Source: W2P13-069 sp963590525
GTDB taxonomy: Bacteria; Actinomycetota; Coriobacteriia; Coriobacteriales; QAMH01
Direction: 5' to 3'
Assembly (NCBI GenBank): GCA_963590525.1
Contig: CAVAPV010000042.1
Coordinates: forward strand, 1 to 21,607
DNA length: 21,607 nucleotides
Shown: in pieces, positions 7,996-15,597 of the stretch
Numbering within the stretch: the first letter of the stretch is position 1
Layout: the number at the start of each line of letters is the position of its first letter
Translations under genes and position numbers: made by a program
Notes under the pieces: generated by a model
What the model saw: only the letters and a program-made list of their open reading frames with translations
Told to the model about the DNA's origin: nothing
The model's database searches: none

Positions 7996-8754
7996 ATGCT
8001 TGACATTCGCAAGATAATAGCAGCGACACGCGACGCAGTTGCCGAGACTTTGTATCCAACGCGTTGCGTCGGCTGCGACGATATGGGCGTTTTATTGTGC
8101 CCTACCTGCCAAAACGCGCTCAATCGCATAGATTTGAAACTAGCCTGCCCGCGATGCGGCGCGCCATGGGGAGCGGCGCTTTGCACCGAGTGTCCCCTGC
8201 CCGGGAGCACCGACGCGCAAGGGCAGCTGCTTCCCAAGCCTTACGTTTTTGATGCAGCGCGCTGCGCTGTGAGCTACGAGGGCTTGGGCAAGATGGTCAT
8301 CACCGCCTACAAAGACGGCTTCGAGCAGCGCTTGGCAGAGCACATAGCTGCAGAGCTTTGCCGCGTGATCTCTTGCGAGCCGAGCTGGGTTGCAGCGGCA
8401 GACATGATCATCCCCATTCCTCCCACACCGTCGCATCTCAAAGAGCGCGGATGGGATCCGCTGGGAGACGTTGCCCAAAAGCTGCGAGTGCACTCCAAGC
8501 TGCCTTTGGCTTGCGCGCTGCAAAGCGCCATGGCTGCCGACCAACGCAAGCTCGACCGCGCAAACCGCGCCGCCAACCGTCGCGGCTCCTTTGCGCTGCT
8601 GCCGCAGTTTGAGGCGCTCATGGCGCAAGGCCCCACCGTGATCTTGCTCGATGACGTACTCACAACCGGTGCAACCTGCAACGCCGCCGCTCAGATACTC
8701 AAAGATGCCGGTGTAGCCAGAGTATTTGTCGCTACCTACGCACGCGTGTGGTAA
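7996..8754 (+). CDS. comF: ComF family phosphoribosyltransferase-like protein
   Basis: This 252-residue protein belongs to the ComF/GntX family, linked in other bacteria to DNA uptake and handling of single-stranded DNA. The N-terminal region carries four Cys pairs (Cys24/27, 35/38, 51/54, 63/66), consistent with a zinc finger. The C-terminal half is a type I phosphoribosyltransferase fold with the PRPP-loop motif VILLDDVLTTGAT (215-227). HLKERGWDP (147-155) matches the family's ERGFNQ-like segment. It opens the plus-strand gene run and is followed after 44 bp by the Tat genes. Other late competence genes are not in the window, so a role in transformation is not shown here. Confidence 0.9.
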   Translation: MLDIRKIIAATRDAVAETLYPTRCVGCDDMGVLLCPTCQNALNRIDLKLACPRCGAPWGAALCTECPLPGSTDAQGQLLPKPYVFDAARCAVSYEGLGKMVITAYKDGFEQRLAEHIAAELCRVISCEPSWVAAADMIIPIPPTPSHLKERGWDPLGDVAQKLRVHSKLPLACALQSAMAADQRKLDRANRAANRRGSFALLPQFEALMAQGPTVILLDDVLTTGATCNAAAQILKDAGVARVFVATYARVW

Positions 8755-8798
8755 AGTATCGACCTTGCAGGGAACCGAATATCGAACGAAGGATGCTA

Positions 8799-9389
8799 AT
8801 GCTAGGTATTGGCTCTACTGAGCTTGTGCTCATATTGTTCTTCGGATTCCTTATCTTTGGTCCGGAGAAGCTCCCAGAGATGGGAAGAACCGTAGGCCGT
8901 GCGATCAGGCAGTTCCGCGCTGCGTCTGACGAGGTCAACACCAAGTTCAAAGAAGAAGTCTACGACCCCTTCCAAGAGGCCATCGACCCTTATAAGAGCG
9001 AGATAGAAGAGACCGTCGCCCCCATCAAAGAGGACATCGACGCCATCAACTCGTCTTTCAAGGACACCAAGGACGCTTTGACAGACCCGCTGGACATCAA
9101 GGGCAAGAAGGCCGAGATGCGCAACCGCGAGCGTCAGATCAAAGAGAGCTTTAGCCTCAAGCCTAAAAAGGACGAAGACGACAAGGGTGCAAACGACAAC
9201 GCATCCGCCGGCAGCAGCAAGGCAGCTTCTGGTGCCGCAAGCGCAGCTGCCGCTGCCAGCACCAAAGCATCTGCAGACACCAACGTCGACGACCCCTTTG
9301 CCGCTGCCGATGACAAACCCGCCGGCAACGCCGCTGCAAGCGACGACCTGGCATCCCTGTACGACTTTGACTCCGAGGACGGTGAATAA
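8799..9389 (+). CDS. tatA: Twin-arginine translocase TatA/TatB family subunit
   Basis: This predicted 196-residue subunit forms or primes the pore of the Tat system, which exports folded, often cofactor-bearing proteins. One N-terminal membrane helix (about 6-20) ends in the conserved FGP hinge (20-22), followed by an amphipathic helix (about 25-45). Glu8 and GPEKLP are TatB-like traits, yet it is the only TatA/B-type gene beside tatC. The tail (about 60-196) is unusually long, first charged and helical, then Ala/Ser/Asp-rich low-complexity sequence ending in acidic residues. I chose the ATG at 8799 because AAGGA lies five bases before it; the in-frame ATG at 8793 overlaps that site. The tatC start follows its stop by two bases. 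Confidence 0.92.
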   Translation: MLGIGSTELVLILFFGFLIFGPEKLPEMGRTVGRAIRQFRAASDEVNTKFKEEVYDPFQEAIDPYKSEIEETVAPIKEDIDAINSSFKDTKDALTDPLDIKGKKAEMRNRERQIKESFSLKPKKDEDDKGANDNASAGSSKAASGAASAAAAASTKASADTNVDDPFAAADDKPAGNAAASDDLASLYDFDSEDGE

Positions 9390-9391
9390 GC

Positions 9392-10159
9392 ATGCCTATC
9401 GGACCGGCCCGCATGCCGCTGCTCGACCATCTGGGCGAGCTTCGTCGCCGCACCGTCATCATCGTCGTCTGCGTGCTCATATCCCTTTGCGTTCTGTACA
9501 TGGTCTCGCCGCAGCTCGTAGCTTTTCTCAAGCAGCCCATCGCACCGTATCTGCCTTCTGACGGCGAGCTTTACACCACCAAGGCCTTTGAGGGCTTTAC
9601 CGTCAAGGTCATGGTGTCGCTGTTTGGCGCCATCGTCGTATGCAGCCCCATCATCATCTGGGAGGTGCTGGCGTTCTTCCTGCCGGCGCTCAAGCCAAAC
9701 GAGCGCAAGTGGGTGCTTCCCACCTTTGCCGTAGCCTGCGTGCTGTTTATCATCGGCGTGGTCTTTTGCTACAACTTCTGCCTGGGTGCCGCATTCCAGT
9801 GGCTCACAGGAGAGGCAGACTCCATCGCCACGGTGCTTCCCGCCGCAAGCGACTACATCAAGTTCCTCATCCTGTTCTTGATCGCCTTTGGCTTGGCTTT
9901 TGAGCTGCCCCTGGTGGTCTTCTACCTCATCTTGTTTGACATCATCCCCTACAAAAAGCTCAGAGAGAACTGGCGCGTGGCCTACATCGCCTTGCTCATT
10001 CTGTCTGCCGTGGTCACCCCGGACGCAAGCCCCGTGACGATGTTCATCATGTTTGCCGCGCTCGTGGCCCTCTACGAGATCAGCTTGGTGTGCGCACGCG
10101 TTGCGCTGCAGCGCAAGATCAAGCGCCAGGCCGCGCGCGAAGCGGCCGAGGAAGCCTAA
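9392..10159 (+). CDS. tatC: Twin-arginine translocase receptor subunit TatC
   Basis: This 255-residue, six-helix inner-membrane protein binds twin-arginine signal peptides and recruits TatA. The N-terminal MPLLDHLGELRRR is the family's HLxELRxR motif. Glu104 in FLPALKPNERKW corresponds to the signal-binding Glu of the first cytoplasmic loop. Glu171 in FGLAFELP and the VTPDASP segment near 208 are also conserved features. The start follows the tatA stop by two bases and the stop precedes hypA by six, so tatA-tatC-hypA form one operon. Two probable Tat clients, both lipoproteins, are encoded in this same window (111-1274 and 16813-17928). Confidence 0.96.
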   Translation: MPIGPARMPLLDHLGELRRRTVIIVVCVLISLCVLYMVSPQLVAFLKQPIAPYLPSDGELYTTKAFEGFTVKVMVSLFGAIVVCSPIIIWEVLAFFLPALKPNERKWVLPTFAVACVLFIIGVVFCYNFCLGAAFQWLTGEADSIATVLPAASDYIKFLILFLIAFGLAFELPLVVFYLILFDIIPYKKLRENWRVAYIALLILSAVVTPDASPVTMFIMFAALVALYEISLVCARVALQRKIKRQAAREAAEEA

Positions 10160-10165
10160 CCTGCC

Positions 10166-10528
10166 ATGCACGAGCTCAGCTTGCTGCAAGGCGTGCTCGA
10201 CTCCGTCACCCCGGTTGCCAAAAATGCAGGGGCAACCAGGGTGACGTCTGTCACGCTCAACATCGGCGAGATGACGCAGGTAGTAGACGAAGCCATGGAT
10301 TTTGGCTGGAACGTCCTGACAGAAGACGACCCCTTCTACCAAGGGGCACAGCTCATCGTCAACCACATCGACGCAAGCTCGCTGTGCTTTGACTGCGGGG
10401 CAGAATTCTCCCACGACAGGTTCCACATGCGCTGTCCCAAGTGCGGCAGCGGGCACACCGTCGTCAAAAGCGGCAAGGAGATGGACATCGCCTCCATCGA
10501 GATAGAGACGCCCGACGACCAAGACTAG
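10166..10528 (+). CDS. hypA: Hydrogenase nickel-incorporation metallochaperone HypA
   Basis: This 120-residue cytoplasmic metallochaperone works with HypB to deliver nickel to NiFe hydrogenase, and to urease in some bacteria. The N-terminal Met1-His2-Glu3 is the nickel-binding motif. Cys74/Cys77 and Cys90/Cys93 form the structural zinc site. Length and layout are those of the family. It begins six bases after tatC and is followed by hypB after 75 bp. Other hyp genes and the hydrogenase itself are not in this window. Linkage to tatAC makes sense because many hydrogenases leave the cell folded through Tat, but that client is inferred. Confidence 0.95.
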   Translation: MHELSLLQGVLDSVTPVAKNAGATRVTSVTLNIGEMTQVVDEAMDFGWNVLTEDDPFYQGAQLIVNHIDASSLCFDCGAEFSHDRFHMRCPKCGSGHTVVKSGKEMDIASIEIETPDDQD

Positions 10529-10603
10529 CTGCACACGCAGCCCAGACACGCGCGGATTTGGACTATCCTTTGTTGCAAACATCGCATGAGTCTGGAGGCA
10601 GAG

Positions 10604-11275
10604 ATGGCGCATATAGACCTAGACAAGAAGATCCTGGATAAAAGCGAGCGCTACGCGCAAGAGAACCGCGAGCTGCTCGATGCAAACGGCGTGTTCATGA
10701 TCGACCTGCTCGCAAGCCCGGGGGCAGGCAAGACCTCCACCATCAAAGCCACCATCAACGCCCTGCGCGATAAATACAGCATCGCCATCATAGAGGGCGA
10801 TATCGCCAGCAACGTAGATGCCGTGCGCATCAAGGAGATGGGCATCCCCGCCGTGCAGATCAACACCGGCGGCAGCTGCCATCTGGAAGGCGACATGGTC
10901 AACAAGGCCCTCAAGGTGCTGGATCTGGCCAACACGGACCTGGTCATCATAGAAAACGTGGGCAACCTCGTCTGCACAACGGATTTCTATCTGGGAGAAG
11001 ACACCAAGGTGATGATCCTCTCGGTGCCGGAAGGTGATGACAAGCCCCTCAAGTACCCCGGCATCTTTCAAGCCAGCAGCGCGATCATCCTCAACAAAGT
11101 GGACACGCTGCCCGTCTTTGACTTTGACATGCCGCTTTTTGAGGAGCATATCTCCAACCTCAACCCGCAGGCGCCGCTGTTCAAGATCGCAGCCACCAAG
11201 CAAGACGGCGTGACCCCATGGACAGACTGGCTTACCCAGCAAATCGAGGCCGCCAAGGGTAAGGCCGAAGCCTAG
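10604..11275 (+). CDS. hypB: Hydrogenase maturation GTPase HypB
   Basis: This predicted 223-residue GTPase powers nickel transfer from HypA to the hydrogenase large subunit. It has a P-loop (SPGAGKTS, 38-45), IEGDIASNVDA in the switch region, and NKVD (164-167) for guanine specificity. Cys92-His93 (GGSCHLE) and Cys124 (NVGNLVC) are the G-domain metal-site residues. There is no His-rich or CxxCGC N-terminal nickel store, so it is a minimal form. GGAGG five bases before the ATG at 10604 decides the start; an in-frame ATG at 10586 lies upstream of that site. The 75-bp gap after hypA shows no convincing promoter. Confidence 0.95.
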   Translation: MAHIDLDKKILDKSERYAQENRELLDANGVFMIDLLASPGAGKTSTIKATINALRDKYSIAIIEGDIASNVDAVRIKEMGIPAVQINTGGSCHLEGDMVNKALKVLDLANTDLVIIENVGNLVCTTDFYLGEDTKVMILSVPEGDDKPLKYPGIFQASSAIILNKVDTLPVFDFDMPLFEEHISNLNPQAPLFKIAATKQDGVTPWTDWLTQQIEAAKGKAEA

Positions 11276-11378
11276 AGGCCAAGCCCGTTCGGTGAAGGCG
11301 GCGGCGCTGCCTGCGCTACCACGTCGCATCTACAACTGCAGCCGCAACGCAACCGCAGCTGCTGCACAGCCATAACGC

Positions 11379-11420
11379 AAAACGCCCTCGCATCCTTTGC
11401 AGATACGAGGGCGTTTCTTT
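11379..11420. terminator. Bidirectional terminator between hypB and the convergent membrane-protein gene
   Basis: AAACGCCCTCG (11380-11390) pairs perfectly with CGAGGGCGTTT (11406-11416) around a 15-base loop. The plus strand continues TTTCTTT and the minus strand GTTTTGCG, so it can stop transcription from both sides. It lies about 105 bp past hypB and 30 bp past the stop of the opposing gene. The stretch 11276-11378 has no other feature. Confidence 0.88.
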
Positions 11421-11449
11421 GCTGGCGGCTATTGCGCAGCGCTCAGCTC

Positions 11450-12331
11450 TTAGTTGGGATACACCGGGGCAGAGCCGTCGGATCCGGAGGTAGGCGTAGC
11501 GCCTGCAACAGGACGATACTTACGCACCTTGGCGATGTAGACGGCCATGACGATGTAGAGCACCAAGGAGATAAACGAGGTTGTAATCAAGCTCAAAACT
11601 GCAGAGACGATGCTCAGCACAAAGGCAGCGGTGAGCTTCTCGGGCTTGCGGCAATTGGCGATGGCCAGCGCAGACGTGATGATCGTGATGACGTTTGCCG
11701 CCATACCAAGACCGATGAGCACCATGATGAGCGTGCCGATGCCGTTGGTGAGGGCAGCACGTCCCTCGCCGGTCTTGAGGGCATCGTTGATCTGCGTGAC
11801 ATCCTGAGCGATATCAGGAGAATTGAGACTGCCAAGGCTGGAGATCAGCTCGTCAAGATCTTGCGCATCCAGATCGAGCAGATACGAACCAAACTCCTTT
11901 TGCACCGTGGTAGAAGCAGCACCCAGCACCGCGATCATCGCATCGGTGTCGATACCCAGGCTGTATTCCTTGTTGATCTTCTCAAGCTGCTTTTCGACCT
12001 TGGCCATGTCTGCAGACTTGAGCGCCTTGCCAAGCGCGTGGACCTCGTCCAAGCTGGCGTTGTCAAAGACGAGCGCCGCATCATCTACATTGATCGTGGT
12101 AAAGAGGTCGAGTGCGTCGTTGAGGTCGTCAAAGCTATCAGAGATAGACTCGCTTTGCTCGATGACATCCTGCGCAGTGGTAGAAGACGAAACCGCCTTG
12201 ACCGCATAATCGGTGACAGCGCCGGCAAACGCCAGGCACAGCGCAAGAAGGATGATGCTCAGGATAGAGAGCACCAAGGTGGCAATGCCCAAGCCCTTTA
12301 CGACCTTGGCATCAGAATGATAAGGCTGCAT
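11450..12331 (-). CDS. Uncharacterised membrane protein, four predicted helices
   Basis: I do not recognise this predicted 293-residue protein. One hydrophobic helix (about 14-39) is followed by a region of about 150 residues rich in Asp, Ser, Leu and Ala that looks wholly helical. Three closely packed membrane helices follow (about 199-226, 233-251 and 253-269), then a short cytoplasmic tail of Pro, Gly and Ser ending in tyrosine-rich VYPN. The middle region would lie on one side of the membrane as a helical bundle. The ATG at 12331 has AAAGGGA just upstream and gives a natural N-terminus; a longer reading to 12403 adds 24 residues with no support. It converges on hypB and shares the terminator. 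Function unknown. Confidence 0.75.
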   Translation of the reverse strand: MQPYHSDAKVVKGLGIATLVLSILSIILLALCLAFAGAVTDYAVKAVSSSTTAQDVIEQSESISDSFDDLNDALDLFTTINVDDAALVFDNASLDEVHALGKALKSADMAKVEKQLEKINKEYSLGIDTDAMIAVLGAASTTVQKEFGSYLLDLDAQDLDELISSLGSLNSPDIAQDVTQINDALKTGEGRAALTNGIGTLIMVLIGLGMAANVITIITSALAIANCRKPEKLTAAFVLSIVSAVLSLITTSFISLVLYIVMAVYIAKVRKYRPVAGATPTSGSDGSAPVYPN

Positions 12332-12507
12332 AGATTTCCCTTTCTCTAGCCCTTCTGGCACAAGTCTACTTGATGCAGCGCCGTCAATTGCCGCCAACCG
12401 CAACCTTACGCAATCTTTAAGCCTGCGATTGAGGGTCTTGGGGGCTGCTACTCAGCCTGTGCTCACGATTGCGCTGCCGCCGCCTTGCCCCGTGCAAACC
12501 GCAGACA

Positions 12508-12538
12508 ACCTACGCGGGCGAGCAATGCTCGCCCCTAC
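12508..12538 (+). repeat. Palindromic repeat unit A, variant stem
   Basis: It has the same flanks as copies 1 and 2 (ACCTACGC ... CTAC), but the hairpin is GGGCGAGC-AAT-GCTCGCCC (12516-12534). One base change in the left arm (A to C at the fourth stem position) is matched by the complementary change in the right arm, so pairing is kept. Beyond the repeats, 12404-12878 holds no credible gene. Confidence 0.88.
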
Positions 12539-12598
12539 GCCCACCTGCGAAGCGCCGTTGCCAGTATCGTTTCTTTGGATGCAGCCCGCATCAAGGCC

Positions 12599-12673
12599 TT
12601 GCGTACCTGACGGCACGCTCTAATACGTCGCGTCTTACGGTGCAAACCGGGCGAGCAGCGCCCGCCCCTACAT
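12599..12673 (-). repeat. Palindromic repeat unit B, inverted and partly decayed
   Basis: Read on the minus strand it matches unit B. The first hairpin, GGGCGGGC-GCT-GCTCGCCC (12649-12667), has one G-T pair. The second is decayed (TTGCACC-GTAA-GACGCGAC). The third is CGTGCC-GTCA-GGTACG. With the unit at 12788-12817 it forms a third A-B composite of about the same spacing, opposite in direction to the first two. Confidence 0.85.
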
Positions 12674-12787
12674 GCACCTGCACCGACGGTGCTGCCAGCA
12701 ACCGTATCGACTACGTGGTCGAAACTGCGGCGAACGGCAACTCGCAGAATTCGATAGGTTGCAAGCATCAGAAGATCGCGTAACGAC

Positions 12788-12817
12788 GTAGGGGAGAGCA
12801 CCGCTCTCCCGCTAGGT
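12788..12817 (-). repeat. Palindromic repeat unit A, inverted copy beside the nhaC-type gene
   Basis: GGGAGAGC-ACC-GCTCTCCC (12792-12810) is a perfect 8-bp hairpin. The flanks GTAGG and GCTAGGT match unit A read in reverse. It lies about 60 bp after the stop of the transporter gene and could help end its transcript; no other terminator is visible in 12818-12878. Confidence 0.85.
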
Positions 12818-12878
12818 TTCAAAACCTTGCGAGAGCCCGGTACCCTCCCCTTGCACACCTGCAGGCTAGATGCTCGTC

Positions 12879-14417
12879 TTACTCTGCAGAGACGGCTGCA
12901 GCAGGCTCGATATCGTTGACGGACTTGCCCACGAGCTTCTTGAGGACGATCAGCGTGCCGATCACCATCACTGCGCCGATGACCAGGCAGATGACGGCGT
13001 TTTGCACAAAGCCGGCGATCAAATAGCAGATAAAGCAGATAACCGCCATCGTGAGAACGTAGGGCAGCTGGGTGTTCACGTGCTCGATGTGGTTGACGTT
13101 AGCACCGGCAGAGGCCATGACCGTGGTATCGGAGATGGGGCTGCAGTGGTCGCCCGCAACGGCGCCAGCCAGGCAGGCAGAGATGCCGATGGTAAGCAGC
13201 GTGGGCTCGTTGGCAAAGATCGGGAGCACGATGGGGATCAAAATGCCAAAGGTGCCCCAGCTGGTGCCCGTGGCAAAGGCCAGGCCCAAGGCAACCAGGA
13301 AGATGATGGCGGGCAAGAGCATGAACAGGCCGGCGGCCGCGCCCTCCATGAGGCCGGCGACAAAGACATCGGCACCCAGCAGAGAGGTCATGTTCTTAAG
13401 CGTGACAGCAAAGGTCAAAACCAAGATGGCGGGCACCATGGCGTTGAAGCCGTTGACAAAGCAAGAGGTCGCATCCTTGAAGCTCACCACGCGGCGGGCC
13501 AGCAGGTAGATGAAGGTAAAGAACAAGGCGATGAGGCTGCCCCAGGGCAGGGCCGTAAAGGCATCGGTATCGCCAAAGGAGCCGATGACATCGCCTGCGT
13601 TGGTCTCCTCGTCCCAGAAACCGCCCACGTAGAGCATGCCCACGATGCAGCAGACGATGAGCACGATGACGGGGATGAGCATGTCCCACAGACTGGCGTG
13701 CGGGCTGCCAGCGGGCTCTTCATCGTCAAGCTTGCCCAGGTCGCCATCGCGATAGGCCTTGAGCTCGGATGCGGCCATGGGGCCGTAGTCAAAGTTGAGG
13801 AAGATCAAGCCCAGGACAAAGATGATGATGAGCAGCGAGTAGAAGTTGAAGGGGATAGCGCTGATGAACAGCTCGATGCCGTTGACGCCCAGGTCCTGCG
13901 CCACGCCGGAGACGGCTGCGGCCCAGCTGGAAACCGGGGCGATCATGCAGATGGGAGCGGCGGTGGCGTCGATGATGAACGCGAGCTTGGCGCGCGAGAC
14001 GTTCTTGCTGTCGGTCACGGGGCTCATGACAGAACCCACGGTGAGGCAGTTGAAGTAGTCGTCAACAAAGATCAGCACGCCCAAGATGAAGGTGCAGATC
14101 TGGACGCCCACGCGGCTCTTGATGTGCTTGGCGGCAAACCTGCCAAAAGCAGCCGCGCCGCCAGCCACGTTGACCAGCGCGACCATGATGCCCAGCATCA
14201 CCAAGAAGATGAAGATACCGGCGTTATCGGATACGGCAGGTACGAGGCCGTCGTTGACGATGTGGTTGACAGTACCGATGGGCATGAACCCCGCCACCAG
14301 CAAGCCGCCTACGACGATGCCCACAAACAAGGAGGTGTAGGTCTCCTTGGTGATGAGCGCCAAGACGATTGCCACGATTGGCGGCAACAGCGAGAAAATC
14401 GTATTGGTGAACTCCAT
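12879..14417 (-). CDS. lysW: NhaC-family sodium/proton antiporter-like transporter, probable lysine transporter
   Basis: This 512-residue protein has about a dozen membrane helices and the signatures of the NhaC antiporter family: FVDDYFN (117-123), TGTSWGTFG (383-391) and GDHCSPISDTTVMAS (422-436). By sequence alone it would be called a Na+/H+ antiporter. However, a lysine riboswitch lies directly upstream. NhaC-family members under lysine riboswitch control are known and have been proposed as lysine transporters under the name LysW. I therefore infer lysine (or a lysine analogue) as substrate. The ATG at 14417 follows a strong GGGAGGAG by four bases. A leader of about 240 bases separates the gene from its promoter. 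Expression should fall when lysine is plentiful. Transport direction and the coupling ion are not shown by sequence. Confidence 0.85.
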   Translation of the reverse strand: MEFTNTIFSLLPPIVAIVLALITKETYTSLFVGIVVGGLLVAGFMPIGTVNHIVNDGLVPAVSDNAGIFIFLVMLGIMVALVNVAGGAAAFGRFAAKHIKSRVGVQICTFILGVLIFVDDYFNCLTVGSVMSPVTDSKNVSRAKLAFIIDATAAPICMIAPVSSWAAAVSGVAQDLGVNGIELFISAIPFNFYSLLIIIFVLGLIFLNFDYGPMAASELKAYRDGDLGKLDDEEPAGSPHASLWDMLIPVIVLIVCCIVGMLYVGGFWDEETNAGDVIGSFGDTDAFTALPWGSLIALFFTFIYLLARRVVSFKDATSCFVNGFNAMVPAILVLTFAVTLKNMTSLLGADVFVAGLMEGAAAGLFMLLPAIIFLVALGLAFATGTSWGTFGILIPIVLPIFANEPTLLTIGISACLAGAVAGDHCSPISDTTVMASAGANVNHIEHVNTQLPYVLTMAVICFICYLIAGFVQNAVICLVIGAVMVIGTLIVLKKLVGKSVNDIEPAAAVSAE

Positions 14418-14471
14418 GTTTCTCCTCCCTATGCGGGCGGCCCGTCACGGCCGCAGGCACAGGCGAGAAAC
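14418..14471 (-). promoter_or_regulatory. Expression platform of the lysine switch: predicted helix over the ribosome-binding region
   Basis: On the minus strand GTTTCTC (14465-14471) is a perfect 7-base complement of GAGAAAC (14418-14424), which covers the end of the ribosome-binding site and the bases up to the ATG. Between them GCGGCC (14449-14454) pairs with GGCCGC (14437-14442). No T-run follows any hairpin, so control of translation rather than termination is likely. Confidence 0.5.
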
Positions 14472-14482
14472 CCGGCGAGGGT

Positions 14483-14650
14483 CGTGGCAGCTCTCCGCGT
14501 AAGCGACAGTCCGCAAGATCTTCTCCTGCGTCCCAGCCAGCAGGCGCCTTTGGGATGCGCCGGCGGGCTTCGGCGGTTTTGCCTTTTCCCTTGCGCCTCC
14601 CAAGCGTTTGCCAAGGGTACTGATCAAAAACCGCGCCTCTACCACTAGTA
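14483..14650 (-). ncRNA. Lysine riboswitch (L box) aptamer
   Basis: Read on the minus strand, the conserved elements of the lysine aptamer appear in order. They are GTGGTAGAGGCGCGG (start of P1/P2), AGTACCC, the purine-rich GGGAAAAGG, GCCGAAGC, GCTGGCTGGGA, ACTGTCGCTTACGC, and finally GGAGAGCTGCCAC closing P1 (GTGG with CCAC). Spacing and order agree with the well-known lysC leader of Bacillus subtilis. It sits about 70 bases upstream of an NhaC-family gene and ahead of a plausible promoter. Length is close to the family norm. Confidence 0.93.
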
Positions 14651-14661
14651 CAGATGCCCAG

Positions 14662-14689
14662 ATTGTATGCGCAATCACCGGCGGCGCAA
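14662..14689 (-). promoter_or_regulatory. Predicted promoter of the riboswitch/transporter transcript
   Basis: On the minus strand TTGCGC (14684-14689) and TACAAT (14662-14667) are 16 bases apart, a good sigma-70-type pair. Transcription would start near 14655, a few bases before the aptamer. The rest of 14690-14742 holds only the end of the neighbouring ABC gene unit, and no terminator for it is clear. Confidence 0.55.
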
Positions 14690-14742
14690 GCAGGCTTGAC
14701 GTAAACGGAAAGTTAAACCTGCGAAGGGAGCAAGGTCTGCGT

Positions 14743-15597
14743 CTAGCGCTCGCGCTTGGCGATGAAGCTCGCAATGGCATTGCGCCGAGCAGCATTGGCA
14801 ACCCCGGGCTTTGGAGCGACGACTCGGCCCAAGCCCGCGCCGTTTATCTGCAGCTCGATGCCGTAGAGCTCGCTAAGCAGCTGCTCTGTCATCACGTCAT
14901 CGACAGCTCCAAACTCGTAGCTGCCGCTCCCTCGCACTGCAAGCACGGTATCTGCGCACCTGAACACGTGGTCTGGAGAGTGCGTTGTCATGAGAACGGA
15001 GTAGCCCGCGTCTGCAAGCTGCCGCACGTAGGAGAGAACCTCGGCCTGATTGCCAAAATCCAAACTGGCCGTAGGCTCGTCCATGACCAGCACATCTGCC
15101 TGCTGCACCAAAGCGCGGGCGATGAGCACCATCTGGCGCTCGCCACCCGAGATCTGCGTATAGCGGCGACAGCCCAGCTGCGCTATCCCCAAGGTGTTGA
15201 GAGCCTCCACAGCAAGGGCGCGGTCGTCTTTAGAGGGAGAGGCGAGCAAGCCCAGGTGTGCCGTGCGACCCATCTCCACCACATCGAGCACCGTAAAGGG
15301 AAACGGCGCAGCGTGAGCTTGGGGGACATACGCTATCTTGCGGGCGAGCTGCGTCTGCGTAAGCTCGTGAGCGTCTTGGTCATCTAGCAACACGCGCCCG
15401 GCAATGAGGGGCAGACTTCCCAAGACGCTTTTGAACAACGTGGTCTTGCCCACGCCGTTGGGACCCAAAACGCAGCAGACCTCGCCGGCAGCAAGCTGCA
15501 GATTCACGTGTTCAAGCACAGCAGTGCCGCTGTAACCGCAGCTCACGTCCACAAGCGCAAGGCGAGGCGCATGCTTAGCATCGAGATGTTGCAACAT
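14743..15597 (-). CDS. FecE/BtuD-type ABC transporter ATPase
   Basis: This predicted 284-residue protein is the cytoplasmic ATPase of a metal-chelate or cofactor importer. It shows Walker A (GPNGVGKT, 45-52), Q-loop (VPQ, 91-93), signature ISGGE (149-153), Walker B (ADVLVMDEP, 167-175) and the H-loop (His206 in TTHS). The FecE-like sequence and its permease place it in the siderophore/haem/cobalamin class. About 30 extra C-terminal residues, Ala- and Arg-rich, follow the normal domain end. Its ATG overlaps the permease stop (TGATG), with AGGGG eight bases upstream; in-frame GTG codons further up are not needed. It is the last gene of the cluster. Confidence 0.93.
   Translation of the reverse strand: MLQHLDAKHAPRLALVDVSCGYSGTAVLEHVNLQLAAGEVCCVLGPNGVGKTTLFKSVLGSLPLIAGRVLLDDQDAHELTQTQLARKIAYVPQAHAAPFPFTVLDVVEMGRTAHLGLLASPSKDDRALAVEALNTLGIAQLGCRRYTQISGGERQMVLIARALVQQADVLVMDEPTASLDFGNQAEVLSYVRQLADAGYSVLMTTHSPDHVFRCADTVLAVRGSGSYEFGAVDDVMTEQLLSELYGIELQINGAGLGRVVAPKPGVANAARRNAIASFIAKRER

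Noticed and set aside
9134..10612. 492-codon minus-strand open frame across tatA, tatC and hypA
   Set aside because: It spans three genes with textbook motifs on the other strand and has a His/Asp/Gly-rich antisense composition.
12870..14648. 592-codon plus-strand open frame opposite the NhaC-type gene
   Set aside because: It is antisense to a membrane protein, highly charged as expected of such shadows, and also runs across the riboswitch.
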